Numbered from the stretch's first letter, positions 1 to 9,379 are shown. The stretch is DNA of 21,280 bases from Bifidobacteriaceae bacterium (GCA_031266115.1 JAISBQ010000164.1:1-21280), one strand, 5' to 3'. The notes: generated by a model from the sequence alone, not told the origin. Program-made: numbers and translations.

Positions 1-2
1 AT

Positions 3-80
3 CGAGATGGCGCATTGGCAGACTTCGATGCCTCCAAACCGGGCCTGACGGGACGTGGAGTCTGCAATTGCGCCATCTCG
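3..80. repeat. Imperfect inverted repeat (hairpin) near left edge
   Basis: The arms at 3-23 and 60-80 are reverse complements except for a small mismatch in the middle, around a 36-base loop. The left arm starts CGAGATGGCGCATTGG and the right arm ends GCGCCATCTCG. The element lies just beyond the 3' end of the decayed vapC on the minus strand, so it could be a terminator-like hairpin or one end of a small mobile element. The left arm weakly resembles the 23-bp repeats near 14700-14867, with about 16 of 23 positions matching by eye, which may be chance. Confidence 0.55.
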
Positions 81-110
81 GTGCCCGCGCGGTGTGTCGT
101 AGTCTGCTGT

Positions 111-497
111 TCAGCCATGTCGATGCGGCCATCGCGATACCGGGGTGGTGCCGCCCACCGGCGGTCGGCGGTGTGGATCGTATTGCCGCGCCGGTGGCCC
201 ACGGCGAGGCAGAACCGGCCGCTGAGCGACAACTGCGGATGCTGGGTCCACAAGCGGCCGGCATGGACGGCATCGTCGGGTTCGACGTGCACGATGGCGT
301 AGGCCTTGGCAGATCAACACGGCGCAAGCAGCCGTCCAAGAACCCCTTCGACCCAGTATCTTGGCGGCGATCTCCGCCCAATTTGCCACCGTGCACGCGA
401 CCGGGTCGTGAGACGCGAAGATGGACTCGATCCGATCGGCGCCAGGTTCGTTCCACAGGTAGGCGAGGATGGCGGAGGAGTCGAGAAGCACACCCAC
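111..497 (-). pseudogene. Decayed VapC-type PIN-domain toxin
   Basis: The protein starts at a GTG at 497 and reads MGVLLDSSAILAYLWNEPG, the usual first strand of a PIN ribonuclease with Asp6. Glu42 follows in the NWAEIAAK segment. At about 295-306 the frame shifts by +1. The continuation in the new frame has the typical PIN C-terminal half, including LWTQHPQLSLSGRFCLAV and then HTADRRWA. In the family the third acidic residue sits in an LSxxDRxCLA motif; here the Asp position reads Gly, so a catalytic residue seems lost as well as the frame. The original-frame stop at 111 gives 128 codons, a normal VapC length. It lies directly downstream of the frameshifted antitoxin. The PIN identity is confident; the exact original 3' end is not. 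Confidence 0.72.
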
Positions 498-744
498 TGG
501 CCGGCCGCTTCGCGCGCCGCTTCGTCACGGCGCTCGGCTAGCAAGTCCTCGACGGGCGACTCGGTGCCCGCCACGGAGGCCCGGAACTCGGTGAGCGCTT
601 CGTGTACCGACACCATCCGCACACCACGGCCGTCTTCGTCCTCAAGACCAGTTGGCTGCCGGGTGGCCATCCATGCCGGCCGCGAACTCGCCTCGGAACG
701 ACCAACCGGCCCTTGTCTCCCGTGACGATGTGAGTGTGGGTCAT
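498..744 (-). pseudogene. Decayed VapB antitoxin (AbrB/SpoVT-like N-terminus)
   Basis: From ATG 744 the translation reads MTHTHIVTGDKGRLVVPRRV, a swapped-hairpin AbrB-type DNA-binding start (the xxxxGRLVVP motif), and continues through GWPPGSQLVL. At about 645-646 the frame breaks. The expected continuation LEDEDGRGVRMVSVHEALTE is found one base out of register, consistent with a single-base deletion. The C-terminal part (PVEDLLAERRDEAAREAAGQ) runs into the start of the decayed vapC, the usual vapB-vapC order. The original stop next to vapC cannot be placed. With antitoxin and toxin both broken, the pair looks neutralised together. The alternative of sequencing errors would require two independent ones. 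Confidence 0.68.
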
Positions 745-942
745 CGAACGAGGGCACCACCGAGCAGGTTTGGTGGCGCGCATGGCTCCGCGTGGGTAGC
801 ATTCGCGGGGTAGGTGCGGGCTTGCCTGACGGCCAATACGCCGCAGCGATTCACCAGAAGTGGTGCCGCGGAAGCTGAGGCCAGGCGACGCGCCCGCGCC
901 CGCGTCTTTCTTCCCTGACCGCCCCCCAGCATTGGACGCGAC
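745..942. other. Divergent intergenic region upstream of the giant protease gene
   Basis: These 198 bases separate the minus-strand vapB remnant from the plus-strand protease gene and should carry that gene's promoter. I found no convincing -35/-10 pair. TTGCCT near 823 lacks a good partner at 17 bases, and TTGGTG to TAGCAT near 770-800 is spaced 21 bases. A C6 run sits about 20 bases upstream of the ATG at 943, and no good Shine-Dalgarno precedes the start. Confidence 0.4.
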
Positions 943-3900
943 ATGACCCCGAACCGCTCCAGCTTGCCGTCCCATTCACATACCGATTCCTCCCGTTTTG
1001 TTCCAGCCCGACCGGACCTGCGCGACCGGCGCGCATGGCTCCTGTACGCCGCCCTGGCGGGCGCGCTCACCCTGACGACGGTCGGCGTGCCAGCATCCTG
1101 CGCCCTCGCCGCAGCCCAGATCCAGATCACGGCCCCGGCTCCATCCGCTGCCTCGCTGATTGCGGTGTCAGCGGACGATGACGCCCCGGGGAGCGCCGAG
1201 GTGCTGGACACCCTCATCGCCGATGGCGTCGAGGTGACACTGACCGGCCAATTCCTCCAAACCGCCGATGGCGACCCCCAGGCGCCGGAGACCGTGGTGG
1301 CGCTCGATTCGGGCCAATTCGTGACCATCGATCCCGAAAGCGTTGAACCAAGCATCGCCTCAGGCGACATGATTGCCGCGACGGTGAAGGTTCCAGGAAC
1401 GGCTGTGGCGAGCCTGGAGGCGGACATGCGGATCGACCTCGTCAAAGCCGCGGATGCCGGTCCTCTTGCGGCATCTGATGAAGTGCCGGGCCAGCTATTG
1501 GAAGCGGCGGCCAATACCGATGGGCCCTTGCACCTCGAAGAGGCGTCGGTCATGGAGTCCGCCGCGCAAGCCGCCGCATCCACCCTGCCCGGACCATACG
1601 TCCACACTCTGCATTTCGTGTTCATGGCCCGCGATGATCGTGGCGTGTTCTGGAGCCGTGAACAACTCGACGCCTACGTGAACGGCATGGCCGAGTTTTG
1701 GATCCGTGAATCCCGTGGAGCAGTGAACTTTGTCTACGACTGGGATGATGTCATCGGGACGCAAAGCCCTGCCCAGTGCTCACAGTCCTTCACCGAGATC
1801 GAGACCGCGGCGACCCAGGCACTGACCGAGGCGAACAAGCCCACCTATAGGTGGGAGAGCAATGACGCTCAGCACCACCTGGTGGTCCTGACGGCCAGAG
1901 ACGAAGAGACCAGCCCTTGTGACCATCAGTATGGCGGCATGGCATGGCTTCTTACGAACTTCTCATCACCCGGAACGATACACTTGATTGTTCCCACAGA
2001 CTTCGACCCGGCCGACACGACGTTTCCCCATCCACTTGTCTTCGGGCATGAGATAGGGCACAATCTCGGTCTCGCACACGCGGGCGGCATGTCGTGTCCA
2101 AGTGGGCGGTTCGACAGTGAACTTACCGGTGAGGACGCTTGTCCATGGGGGAGTTCTTGGAACTCGTACAATATGATGGGGGCTTCCCTCAGTAGCGGCC
2201 CGGAGTATCCGCTTTCCGTCCAGCAGAAGGCAGCGGAAGGTATGATCCTCGAAGGCAAGGGCTACTTGACTATCGACGCCTCTGTCAACGGTGCTGTGTA
2301 CACAATAAATGCTGGATCTGTTCCCAATCTGGCCATGCTACAAGGCTTGAGGGTGGTGGATGGAACTGGCCCGCAACAGCGCGTTTATTGGGTCGACTAT
2401 TACGCTAACGGACACAACGGCGACCGGGGTGGAGTCATGATTACACTTGGCACCGCCAGTCTTAGGTTCGAGGCCGGCGTGGATTCCTTGCAACTCCAGC
2501 CTGCGCACCGTAGCCGGAGCGGGCGGACACTCTTCCAGCCTGATGATTCGTTCTATTCCCAAAGTGGCCGTTTGCGGATCACGGTGGTGAGCGCAGACAT
2601 CGCCGCGGGCGCGGCCACAGTTTGCATTGACCTGGCGAACGAGAGTCTTGGCGTGAACCTGTCGCAGTACACATGGGATCCCCCAGAGTGGGGTGGATCT
2701 GAGCAACTATTCGTGGATACCGCCAACGCCGAGTGGATCGCGTCGACTTCCAGCGCGTGGCTTTCGGTGGATCGGAATCCGTCGAACAGGGGTGTGCTGA
2801 CAATTGCGGCCGGACCGTTGGGCAGCGTTGGACGAACGGGAACGGTGACTATTGCTTCCGGCACCGAATCCGCAACCATTGCGGTCAGCCAGCAACTCAC
2901 ACTCGACGACTGCGCCGGCGAAGTATCCACGATTTGCGCGCTTGAATCCGATGGCGATGGAGGCATTGCGAATGGCAGCCTTGAGCGCGGCAGCGATCGC
3001 GATTACTGGCGTTTTGTGTCGCCCACGTCGGAGATGTGGGCGGTTACTGCAAGATATAAAGGTCTTGTCGAGCTCACCCTCATGGATTCGACGAGTAATC
3101 CACTGAGAACCGCTGGTGGAGGTAGCGGACTAATTTGGAACCTTGTGACCGGGCAGACCTATTATATCGAGATCGAAAACATGAATGGCCTGGATACTAA
3201 CACTGCGACCGGTGAATATACTCTGACAGTCCGCCCGGCACGTGTCGACTTGTCCGTCGAGACTTGGGACGTGACTGAGTCCGGTGGCAGCTTGGATGTC
3301 GTGGTGACATCGAGCACGGGGAGTTTCTACGCGACGACATCAGCGAGTTGGCTGACAGCATCGCCGCCAGATGCCTATTGGACTGCGTTGAGCGGGAAGG
3401 TCGTTACCGTAACTGCTGAGCCGAGTTCGGACGCGATGAGAACAGGGACGGTGAGATTCTGGTACGGAACTGGTACCAAGACTCTCCAGGTCACCCAGGC
3501 ACCGAGAGCGATTACCGTCAGCCCGGATGTTTGGTCGCCCGACCACAGGGCACAAGACCTGAATATCCAGATCGCCTCAGACGACGATAGGTGGTCAGTC
3601 GTGGACATGCCGGACTGGCTTGATGCATCTCCTCCGTTTGGGGCAACCGGGAGGGTGGTTGTGTCGGTCGCAGCGAACACTGGTCCGGCTCGCGAGGGGG
3701 TCGTAGGGTTCAAGACGGGCGCCTACCCCGTGACAGAGCTTGTTGTCTCTCAGGAGGCTGGCCCGAGAGTGATCGACGTTGCGCCCACGCTGTGGGAGCC
3801 GCCGTGGCGCGGCGCCTTCACCACCGGCACGATTTTGCTCAACGACGGCACATGGGCACTACAGTCCAGGCCCTCGTGGGTTGCGGTCTCGCCTATCAAT

Positions 3901-6900
3901 GGCCCCGCTGGTGAGATTGTACTCACTGCTGCGACGAACGGAGGTGACGACCGTGAGGGTGAGTTAGTTTTTGCCTCCGGTGGGCAAAGCGCCACGGTGA
4001 CTGTGCGCCAAACTGGGGCTCCCGATGACTGCCCCGGAAACGCGCTGTCTACCGTGTGCGCGCTCCAGGCTGATGGTGACGGGGCAACCGGCGTGGGCAA
4101 TCTTGAGTGGGAGCGTGATCGCGACTATTGGCAGCTCACTCCGCTCACGTCAGGTACATGGGTTATCGCATCCGAGGGGAATGGTGATGTCAGCGGATCC
4201 CTTATTTCTTCGGGCGGCGTGCTACTGACATACGACGATGGCAGCGCTGGCAATGGGCAATTTAGGATGACGTACGATGTCATCGCAGGTGAGACTTACT
4301 ATGTTCAGGTCAGCGACCACGACTCCTACAGGACGAACTCCGACACTGTCGCCTACACCCTGATCGCCGGACCTGCGCGAATTGGCTTGTCGACGCAGAC
4401 CTGGGATACCTCCGAAACCGCTGGTACGCTCAGCGTGTCCGTCATCTCGACCACGGGTGGCTTTTCGGCTCGCGCTTCCGCTGCTTGGCTGTCGGTTTCC
4501 CCAATGTCGGGTTCGGCCGCAACCACGGGGCAGGTGGTGACCGTTTCGGCTCAGGCCAGCCCCGACATCCAGCGAAGTGCCACGGTCACATTTTCGGCCG
4601 GCACGGCTTCGACAGTCCTGCGGGTCACCCAAGTCCGGCGAGGTCTAACGGTCATCCCCGAGTCCCTGTGGTCAGACCATTCGGCCCGGACACTGACGGT
4701 TGACGTGGTGACGGACGAGCCGTCCTGGTCCGTGTCTCAACGGCCGGACTGGATCGTGGTGACCCCCTCCACCGGTCCACGGGGAGCCGTCGCCGTGTCG
4801 CTGGCAGCGAATGCGGGCGCGGCCCGCCAAGGCGAAGTCATATTCGCGGCGGGCTCCTATCCCATCACCAGACTGGAAGTCTCGCAGGCCGCCGCACCGA
4901 CGGTGATCGGGGTGGCGCCGAACGCGTGGAACCCGGCCCATGGCGTCGCCTCACTCCCTGTCACGGTGTCGTTGAACCACGGCACGTGGACCGTGGCGTC
5001 CGCACCTTCGTGGGTGACGGTCACGCCGCGCAGTGGCGGTGCCGGGCAGGTGATCCTGACGGCCGCGGTCAATATGGGTGAGGCTCGTCAAGGCCAAGCG
5101 GTGTTCGCTTCGGGTGGCCAGACCGCCGTTGTCACGATCAGGCAGAGCGCCGCACCAACCGTGCTCGGCGTGAGCCCGAACGCGTGGAACCCGTCCCATG
5201 AGTCTTCTTCCATCACCGCGACCGTGTCGTTGAACCACGGTACATGGACGCGGCAGTCCAGACCGGCGTGGGTGGAAGTCTCACCCACCAGCGGCCCGCC
5301 GGGGGCGGAGGTCGTCCTCACCTCCCATCCCAACGCGGGAAATGCACGCACCGGTGAAGTGGTGTTCGCCTCGGGTGACCAGGTCGTTTCCATCACCGTA
5401 AGCCAGAGCGGTTTCCCCGACGATTGCGCTGCGACGACTTCGACCACCTGTGCCTTCGAGTTCGATGCCGATGAGGGGACTGCGGCGGGGAGCCTCGAAC
5501 GCGGCAGCGACCACGACTATTGGCGGTGGGTTCCGCCCACGTCGGGTACGTGGACCATCACCGCCGCCGGGACGGGGGATGTTGCGGGATTCCTGCGGGG
5601 ATCGGCCGGCGCGTTGTTGACATCCGACGATGACGCCGCTGGGGACGGGCAATTCAGGCTCGTGGACACCGTGGTCGCCGGGCAGACGTATTACGTCGAG
5701 ATCGCCAATCACACCAGTTCCGACTCGAACACCGCGACCGGCCCGTACACGCTGACCGCGCAGCCAGCCCAGATCGACGTATCCACCCAGACGTGGGAAC
5801 CGCCGTACGGCGCGAGCAGTCTGCCGGTGACGGTGACCTCGACCACGGGGGCGTTTACGGCAGGGACCTCGGCTAGCTGGCTGTCGGTGACGCCATCGTC
5901 GGGTTCCGCTGCGATTGGTGGCCAGAGCGTGACCGTATCCGTACAGGCCAACACCGGGGCGGGGCCACGCACGGGCACAGTAACCTTCGGTGCCGGGAGC
6001 GCGAACATCCGTCTTCAGGTGACCCAAGCCGGGAGTGGGATCACCATCAGTTCCACGGGGTGGGCACCCGGCCACACGGCCCAGACCACCACGGTGCAGG
6101 TTGTCACCGGCCCGGCCACGTGGTCCGTGACGAACAAGCCCGACTGGGTGACTGTCACCCCGTCCGGCCGGACGAGCGGAACCGCGACGGTCACAGTCGC
6201 CGTCGCCGAGAACACTGGTGCCCTGCGCTCCGGTTCGGTGGTGTTCTCGGCGGGCGAGGACCGGCCGACGGCGACGCTGTACATCTCACAGGCCGCCGCG
6301 CCGACCGTGATCCGTGTGACGCCCTCGCTGTGGGAGACGCCATGGTGGGAATCATGGACGACCGCAGAGGTGTCGTTGAATCACGGCGTGTGGCGCGTAG
6401 AGGCCAAGCCTGACTGGGTGGGGCTCTCCGACACTCAAGGCGTAAGTGGCAGCATTTACGTGTCGGTCCAGGCCAACATCGGCGAGGCACGGGAAGGCGA
6501 GGTGGTGTTCGTCTCCGGCGGCCAGACCGCGGCGCTGACGATTCGCCAAGACCGCGGACCCGGCCCGGACGATTGCGGCGGAGATATCTCGACGGCGTGC
6601 GTCATCGCATTTGACGGCGACGAGGGAACTGCCATCGGCAGCCTGGAGCGTGGCGACGACCATGACTATTGGCGCCTCGTGGTACCCACATCGGGGACGT
6701 GGAGCGTGGTCGCGACTGGTGTGGGCACGCTAGGCCTGGCTCTGCTGGACTCCGACGGCGCGCATGTGGTTTCGGCAGGGAGTCCGCTCGCGGTCCCCAG
6801 CTACCACGTTGGTGGCGAAATGGGGGCGGACGACACCTACTACGTGGAGGTCAGAAACTGGTCTAGCTGGATCGGGGACACGGACACCGGGCCCTACGCC

Positions 6901-9303
6901 CTGACGGTACGGCCGGCCGAGGTCACACTGTCGCCCAACACCTGGAGCCCCCCCGCTACCCGAAGCAACCTGGACATCGCAGTGACGTCGAGCACGGGGA
7001 GGTTCGCGGCGGCGCCGTCGTCGAATGGCTGGCTGGCGGTATACCCACAGTCGGGATACCCCGGCGCGGCGAGCCAGACGCTCACGGTAACCGCCTATCC
7101 GAACACGGGCCCGTCCCGCCGCGGCGAGGTGCTGTTCACCGGGGGCGGCGATGAGGTGCTGGCGAGACTGGTGGTTACCCAAGCGGGCGCCCCCGCGGCC
7201 ATTACCGTCACGCCGCGGGTCTGGAACCCGCCGGGGACGGGCGGCAGCACCACCGTGCAAGTTCACACCGACGGGACGCCATGGGAGGTGACGGACCTGC
7301 CCGCGTGGGTGACGGCCACCCCATCGTGGGGGACCGGAGACACTGCGGTCACGTTGCGTGCGGCGGCCAACAGCGGGTCAGCGGGCCGCATGAGCACCGT
7401 CACCTTCTCCACGTACGCCGGTGCGACGTCCGTCGAAGTGAATCAACCGATCCCGCCGACCCTCTCGTTGTCGCGGACCGCGTGGTCGGCACCGGCGAAG
7501 GCCGATTCCACGACCACCACCGTGACAACCAACCAGCCCGAGTGGACGGCTACCACGTCTGCATCGTGGCTGTCCGTGACGCCATCGTCGGGGAGTAGCG
7601 GCACCAAGGCCACGGTTTCCGTCGAGCCCAATGGGATTCCGGGGCCGGTGCCCGGATCGGTGACCTTTACCGCCGGGGGCCTATCGCGGACGATGACGGT
7701 CACGCAGGCCGCAGGCACGCTCACCCTGTCGCGAACCAGCTGGTCGGCTGGCGCGAGTGGCGGGTCGACCACCACCAAAGTCACCACGGTCCAACCCTCG
7801 TGGGAGGCGACCAGCGACGCCGACTGGGTGACCGTATCCCCGGCTGAAGGGCCGAGCGGCGCCTCGATCACGGTGACGGCTGCGCCCAATGTCGGCCCGG
7901 CGCGCACGGCAAGCGTGCGGGTGGTCGCGGCCTCGCTGCACGCGACGATGACGGTGAGCCAGGCCGCCGCGCCGGCACCGACCGTGTCGCTGTCGAAGAC
8001 CAGCTGGTCGGCAGGGGCCGGGGAAAGCTCTACCACGACGAAGGTGACGACCAATCAGGCCGGGTGGTCCGCCGAAGCGGACGTGGAGTGGTTGAGTGCC
8101 ATGCCAGCTAGCGGGGTGACTGGTGACACACTGACGGTCGCCGCGACATCCAACCCGGGGGCCGCCCGGACGGGCAGTGTCACGGTGTCGGTGGCCGGTC
8201 TGATGGGTGCGGCATCGCGGGTGGTGGCTGTGTCCCAGAAGGGGGCGAGCGTCAGCGTATCCCGGTCGTCATGGTCGCCATCGGCCTCAGGCGCCATCAC
8301 GACGGCCGAGGTGACCACCGACCAACCGGGCTGGGCGGCGGCCTCGGACCAGGACTGGCTGACCGTGGCCCCGGTCGCGGGAGCGTCCGGGGAGTCGATG
8401 GTGTGGGCTGCCAGCGTGAATTTTGGCGCCAAACGGACGGCTACCGTCACGGTCGCCGCTGGCCAGGTCACGCGAACGGTCACCGTGACCCAGGCGGCGG
8501 CGCCCACGGGGTCGGTGTCACTATCCCGGACGAGCTGGGCGGCGTCATCGTCCCCAGGGTCGGTGCCGGTGGAAGTGACCACCAACCGCGGCGTATGGAA
8601 CGCGGTGAGCAGCGAGCCCTGGTTGACGGTCTCGGAGACGTCCGGCCAGACCGGGCGGATCGTGGTGGTCACGGTTGAGGCGAATGCAGACCTGTGGGCG
8701 CGCACCGCGACGGTGACGGTGAGTGCGGGAGGGGCCAGCAAGGTGCTGGCCGTGACTCAGGCGGCTGGTCCGAGAGGGATCGACGTGTCGCACACCTCGT
8801 GGGTGCCAGCGGCCAGCGGGGATGTGCTGAGTCTGTTCGCACTGACCACGAGCGGCGGGACGTGGACGGCGAGCGAATCGGCATCCTGGCTCTCGCTGTC
8901 GACCACAGGCGCCCGGACCTCGGGGGCGTCGATCACCGTCAACGCGGCCGCGAACACCACCGCGTCGCGGCGCCAGACGACGGTGACCGTCAAGTCTGGG
9001 AGCCAATCGACCACCGTGACGGTGGTGCAGGACAGTTCCCGGGCGTTGACCCTGTCCAAGACCACGTGGGCGCCCTCGAAAGGTGGGGGATCGCTCGAGG
9101 TGACCGTTGATGCGTACGCCCAAGGTGTGTGGAGCGCGACCTCGGACCAACCCTGGTTGGTCACCGCCGGCCCTGTCAGTCCCACCGATGACGGGCTGAC
9201 CGTCCTGGCACAGCCGAACACCGGACCGGCCCGCACGGGGAGCGTCACTGTGCGGGCGGGTGACCAGACCGCCATCGTCACCGTCAGTCAACGCGCAGGG
9301 TGA
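943..9303 (+). CDS. Giant secreted zinc metalloprotease with BACON-like and PPC-like repeats
   Basis: This is a 2786-aa protein. An N-terminal signal peptide (RRAWLLYAALAGALTLTTV, likely cut after the ALAAA region near residue 58) implies export. After a propeptide-like segment, the catalytic domain spans about 215-560. It has the zinc motif HEIGHNLGLAH at 369-379 and a Met-turn YNMMG at 409-413, resembling metzincin/M11-like gametolysin peptidases. The rest holds about 20 BACON-like beta-sandwich repeats of ~85 aa, each with a central W, a P-x-W-L/V core and a V-T/S-Q end. Four PPC-like modules interrupt them, starting near residues 655, 1028, 1492 and 1876. Each PPC-like module has a DDC...C pair, a D-x-D-x-x-x-G stretch and a DYWR motif. 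No LPXTG, transmembrane anchor or GW/SLH module is visible at the C-terminus (ends VTVSQRAG), so it is probably released or non-covalently retained. The substrate is unknown. BACON modules are usually linked to carbohydrate or mucin binding. Confidence 0.88.
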   Translation: MTPNRSSLPSHSHTDSSRFVPARPDLRDRRAWLLYAALAGALTLTTVGVPASCALAAAQIQITAPAPSAASLIAVSADDDAPGSAEVLDTLIADGVEVTLTGQFLQTADGDPQAPETVVALDSGQFVTIDPESVEPSIASGDMIAATVKVPGTAVASLEADMRIDLVKAADAGPLAASDEVPGQLLEAAANTDGPLHLEEASVMESAAQAAASTLPGPYVHTLHFVFMARDDRGVFWSREQLDAYVNGMAEFWIRESRGAVNFVYDWDDVIGTQSPAQCSQSFTEIETAATQALTEANKPTYRWESNDAQHHLVVLTARDEETSPCDHQYGGMAWLLTNFSSPGTIHLIVPTDFDPADTTFPHPLVFGHEIGHNLGLAHAGGMSCPSGRFDSELTGEDACPWGSSWNSYNMMGASLSSGPEYPLSVQQKAAEGMILEGKGYLTIDASVNGAVYTINAGSVPNLAMLQGLRVVDGTGPQQRVYWVDYYANGHNGDRGGVMITLGTASLRFEAGVDSLQLQPAHRSRSGRTLFQPDDSFYSQSGRLRITVVSADIAAGAATVCIDLANESLGVNLSQYTWDPPEWGGSEQLFVDTANAEWIASTSSAWLSVDRNPSNRGVLTIAAGPLGSVGRTGTVTIASGTESATIAVSQQLTLDDCAGEVSTICALESDGDGGIANGSLERGSDRDYWRFVSPTSEMWAVTARYKGLVELTLMDSTSNPLRTAGGGSGLIWNLVTGQTYYIEIENMNGLDTNTATGEYTLTVRPARVDLSVETWDVTESGGSLDVVVTSSTGSFYATTSASWLTASPPDAYWTALSGKVVTVTAEPSSDAMRTGTVRFWYGTGTKTLQVTQAPRAITVSPDVWSPDHRAQDLNIQIASDDDRWSVVDMPDWLDASPPFGATGRVVVSVAANTGPAREGVVGFKTGAYPVTELVVSQEAGPRVIDVAPTLWEPPWRGAFTTGTILLNDGTWALQSRPSWVAVSPINGPAGEIVLTAATNGGDDREGELVFASGGQSATVTVRQTGAPDDCPGNALSTVCALQADGDGATGVGNLEWERDRDYWQLTPLTSGTWVIASEGNGDVSGSLISSGGVLLTYDDGSAGNGQFRMTYDVIAGETYYVQVSDHDSYRTNSDTVAYTLIAGPARIGLSTQTWDTSETAGTLSVSVISTTGGFSARASAAWLSVSPMSGSAATTGQVVTVSAQASPDIQRSATVTFSAGTASTVLRVTQVRRGLTVIPESLWSDHSARTLTVDVVTDEPSWSVSQRPDWIVVTPSTGPRGAVAVSLAANAGAARQGEVIFAAGSYPITRLEVSQAAAPTVIGVAPNAWNPAHGVASLPVTVSLNHGTWTVASAPSWVTVTPRSGGAGQVILTAAVNMGEARQGQAVFASGGQTAVVTIRQSAAPTVLGVSPNAWNPSHESSSITATVSLNHGTWTRQSRPAWVEVSPTSGPPGAEVVLTSHPNAGNARTGEVVFASGDQVVSITVSQSGFPDDCAATTSTTCAFEFDADEGTAAGSLERGSDHDYWRWVPPTSGTWTITAAGTGDVAGFLRGSAGALLTSDDDAAGDGQFRLVDTVVAGQTYYVEIANHTSSDSNTATGPYTLTAQPAQIDVSTQTWEPPYGASSLPVTVTSTTGAFTAGTSASWLSVTPSSGSAAIGGQSVTVSVQANTGAGPRTGTVTFGAGSANIRLQVTQAGSGITISSTGWAPGHTAQTTTVQVVTGPATWSVTNKPDWVTVTPSGRTSGTATVTVAVAENTGALRSGSVVFSAGEDRPTATLYISQAAAPTVIRVTPSLWETPWWESWTTAEVSLNHGVWRVEAKPDWVGLSDTQGVSGSIYVSVQANIGEAREGEVVFVSGGQTAALTIRQDRGPGPDDCGGDISTACVIAFDGDEGTAIGSLERGDDHDYWRLVVPTSGTWSVVATGVGTLGLALLDSDGAHVVSAGSPLAVPSYHVGGEMGADDTYYVEVRNWSSWIGDTDTGPYALTVRPAEVTLSPNTWSPPATRSNLDIAVTSSTGRFAAAPSSNGWLAVYPQSGYPGAASQTLTVTAYPNTGPSRRGEVLFTGGGDEVLARLVVTQAGAPAAITVTPRVWNPPGTGGSTTVQVHTDGTPWEVTDLPAWVTATPSWGTGDTAVTLRAAANSGSAGRMSTVTFSTYAGATSVEVNQPIPPTLSLSRTAWSAPAKADSTTTTVTTNQPEWTATTSASWLSVTPSSGSSGTKATVSVEPNGIPGPVPGSVTFTAGGLSRTMTVTQAAGTLTLSRTSWSAGASGGSTTTKVTTVQPSWEATSDADWVTVSPAEGPSGASITVTAAPNVGPARTASVRVVAASLHATMTVSQAAAPAPTVSLSKTSWSAGAGESSTTTKVTTNQAGWSAEADVEWLSAMPASGVTGDTLTVAATSNPGAARTGSVTVSVAGLMGAASRVVAVSQKGASVSVSRSSWSPSASGAITTAEVTTDQPGWAAASDQDWLTVAPVAGASGESMVWAASVNFGAKRTATVTVAAGQVTRTVTVTQAAAPTGSVSLSRTSWAASSSPGSVPVEVTTNRGVWNAVSSEPWLTVSETSGQTGRIVVVTVEANADLWARTATVTVSAGGASKVLAVTQAAGPRGIDVSHTSWVPAASGDVLSLFALTTSGGTWTASESASWLSLSTTGARTSGASITVNAAANTTASRRQTTVTVKSGSQSTTVTVVQDSSRALTLSKTTWAPSKGGGSLEVTVDAYAQGVWSATSDQPWLVTAGPVSPTDDGLTVLAQPNTGPARTGSVTVRAGDQTAIVTVSQRAG

Positions 9304-9333
9304 CAGCGACATGATCCACGTGCCGGAGTGAGT

Positions 9334-9377
9334 CCGGGCAGGTGGCGCGGCGCAGCTGGGGTCGCGTGCCTGCCCGG
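9334..9377. terminator. Hairpin between convergent genes
   Basis: CCGGGCAGG at 9334-9342 pairs perfectly with CCTGCCCGG at 9369-9377. The stem may extend partly through GGCGCG/CGCGT. It sits between the stop of the giant protease and the stop of the convergent immunity-like gene, which ends at 9380. A bidirectional terminator is the simplest reading. There is no clear U-tract, as is common in actinobacteria. Confidence 0.55.
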
Positions 9378-9379
9378 GG

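Noticed and set aside
1..541. Plus-strand open frames in the first 725 bases
   Set aside because: They lack recognisable domains. The minus strand carries clear, though broken, vapBC homology in the same place.
923..930. C6 run upstream of the giant protease as a promoter phase-variation tract
   Set aside because: Six bases is too short to stand out at this GC content, and no promoter boxes flank it at suitable distances.
5281..6075. A 264-codon minus-strand open frame and similar long antisense frames inside the giant protease gene
   Set aside because: They are GC-rich shadows of the plus-strand repeat gene. Their translations are Arg/Pro-rich without domains.
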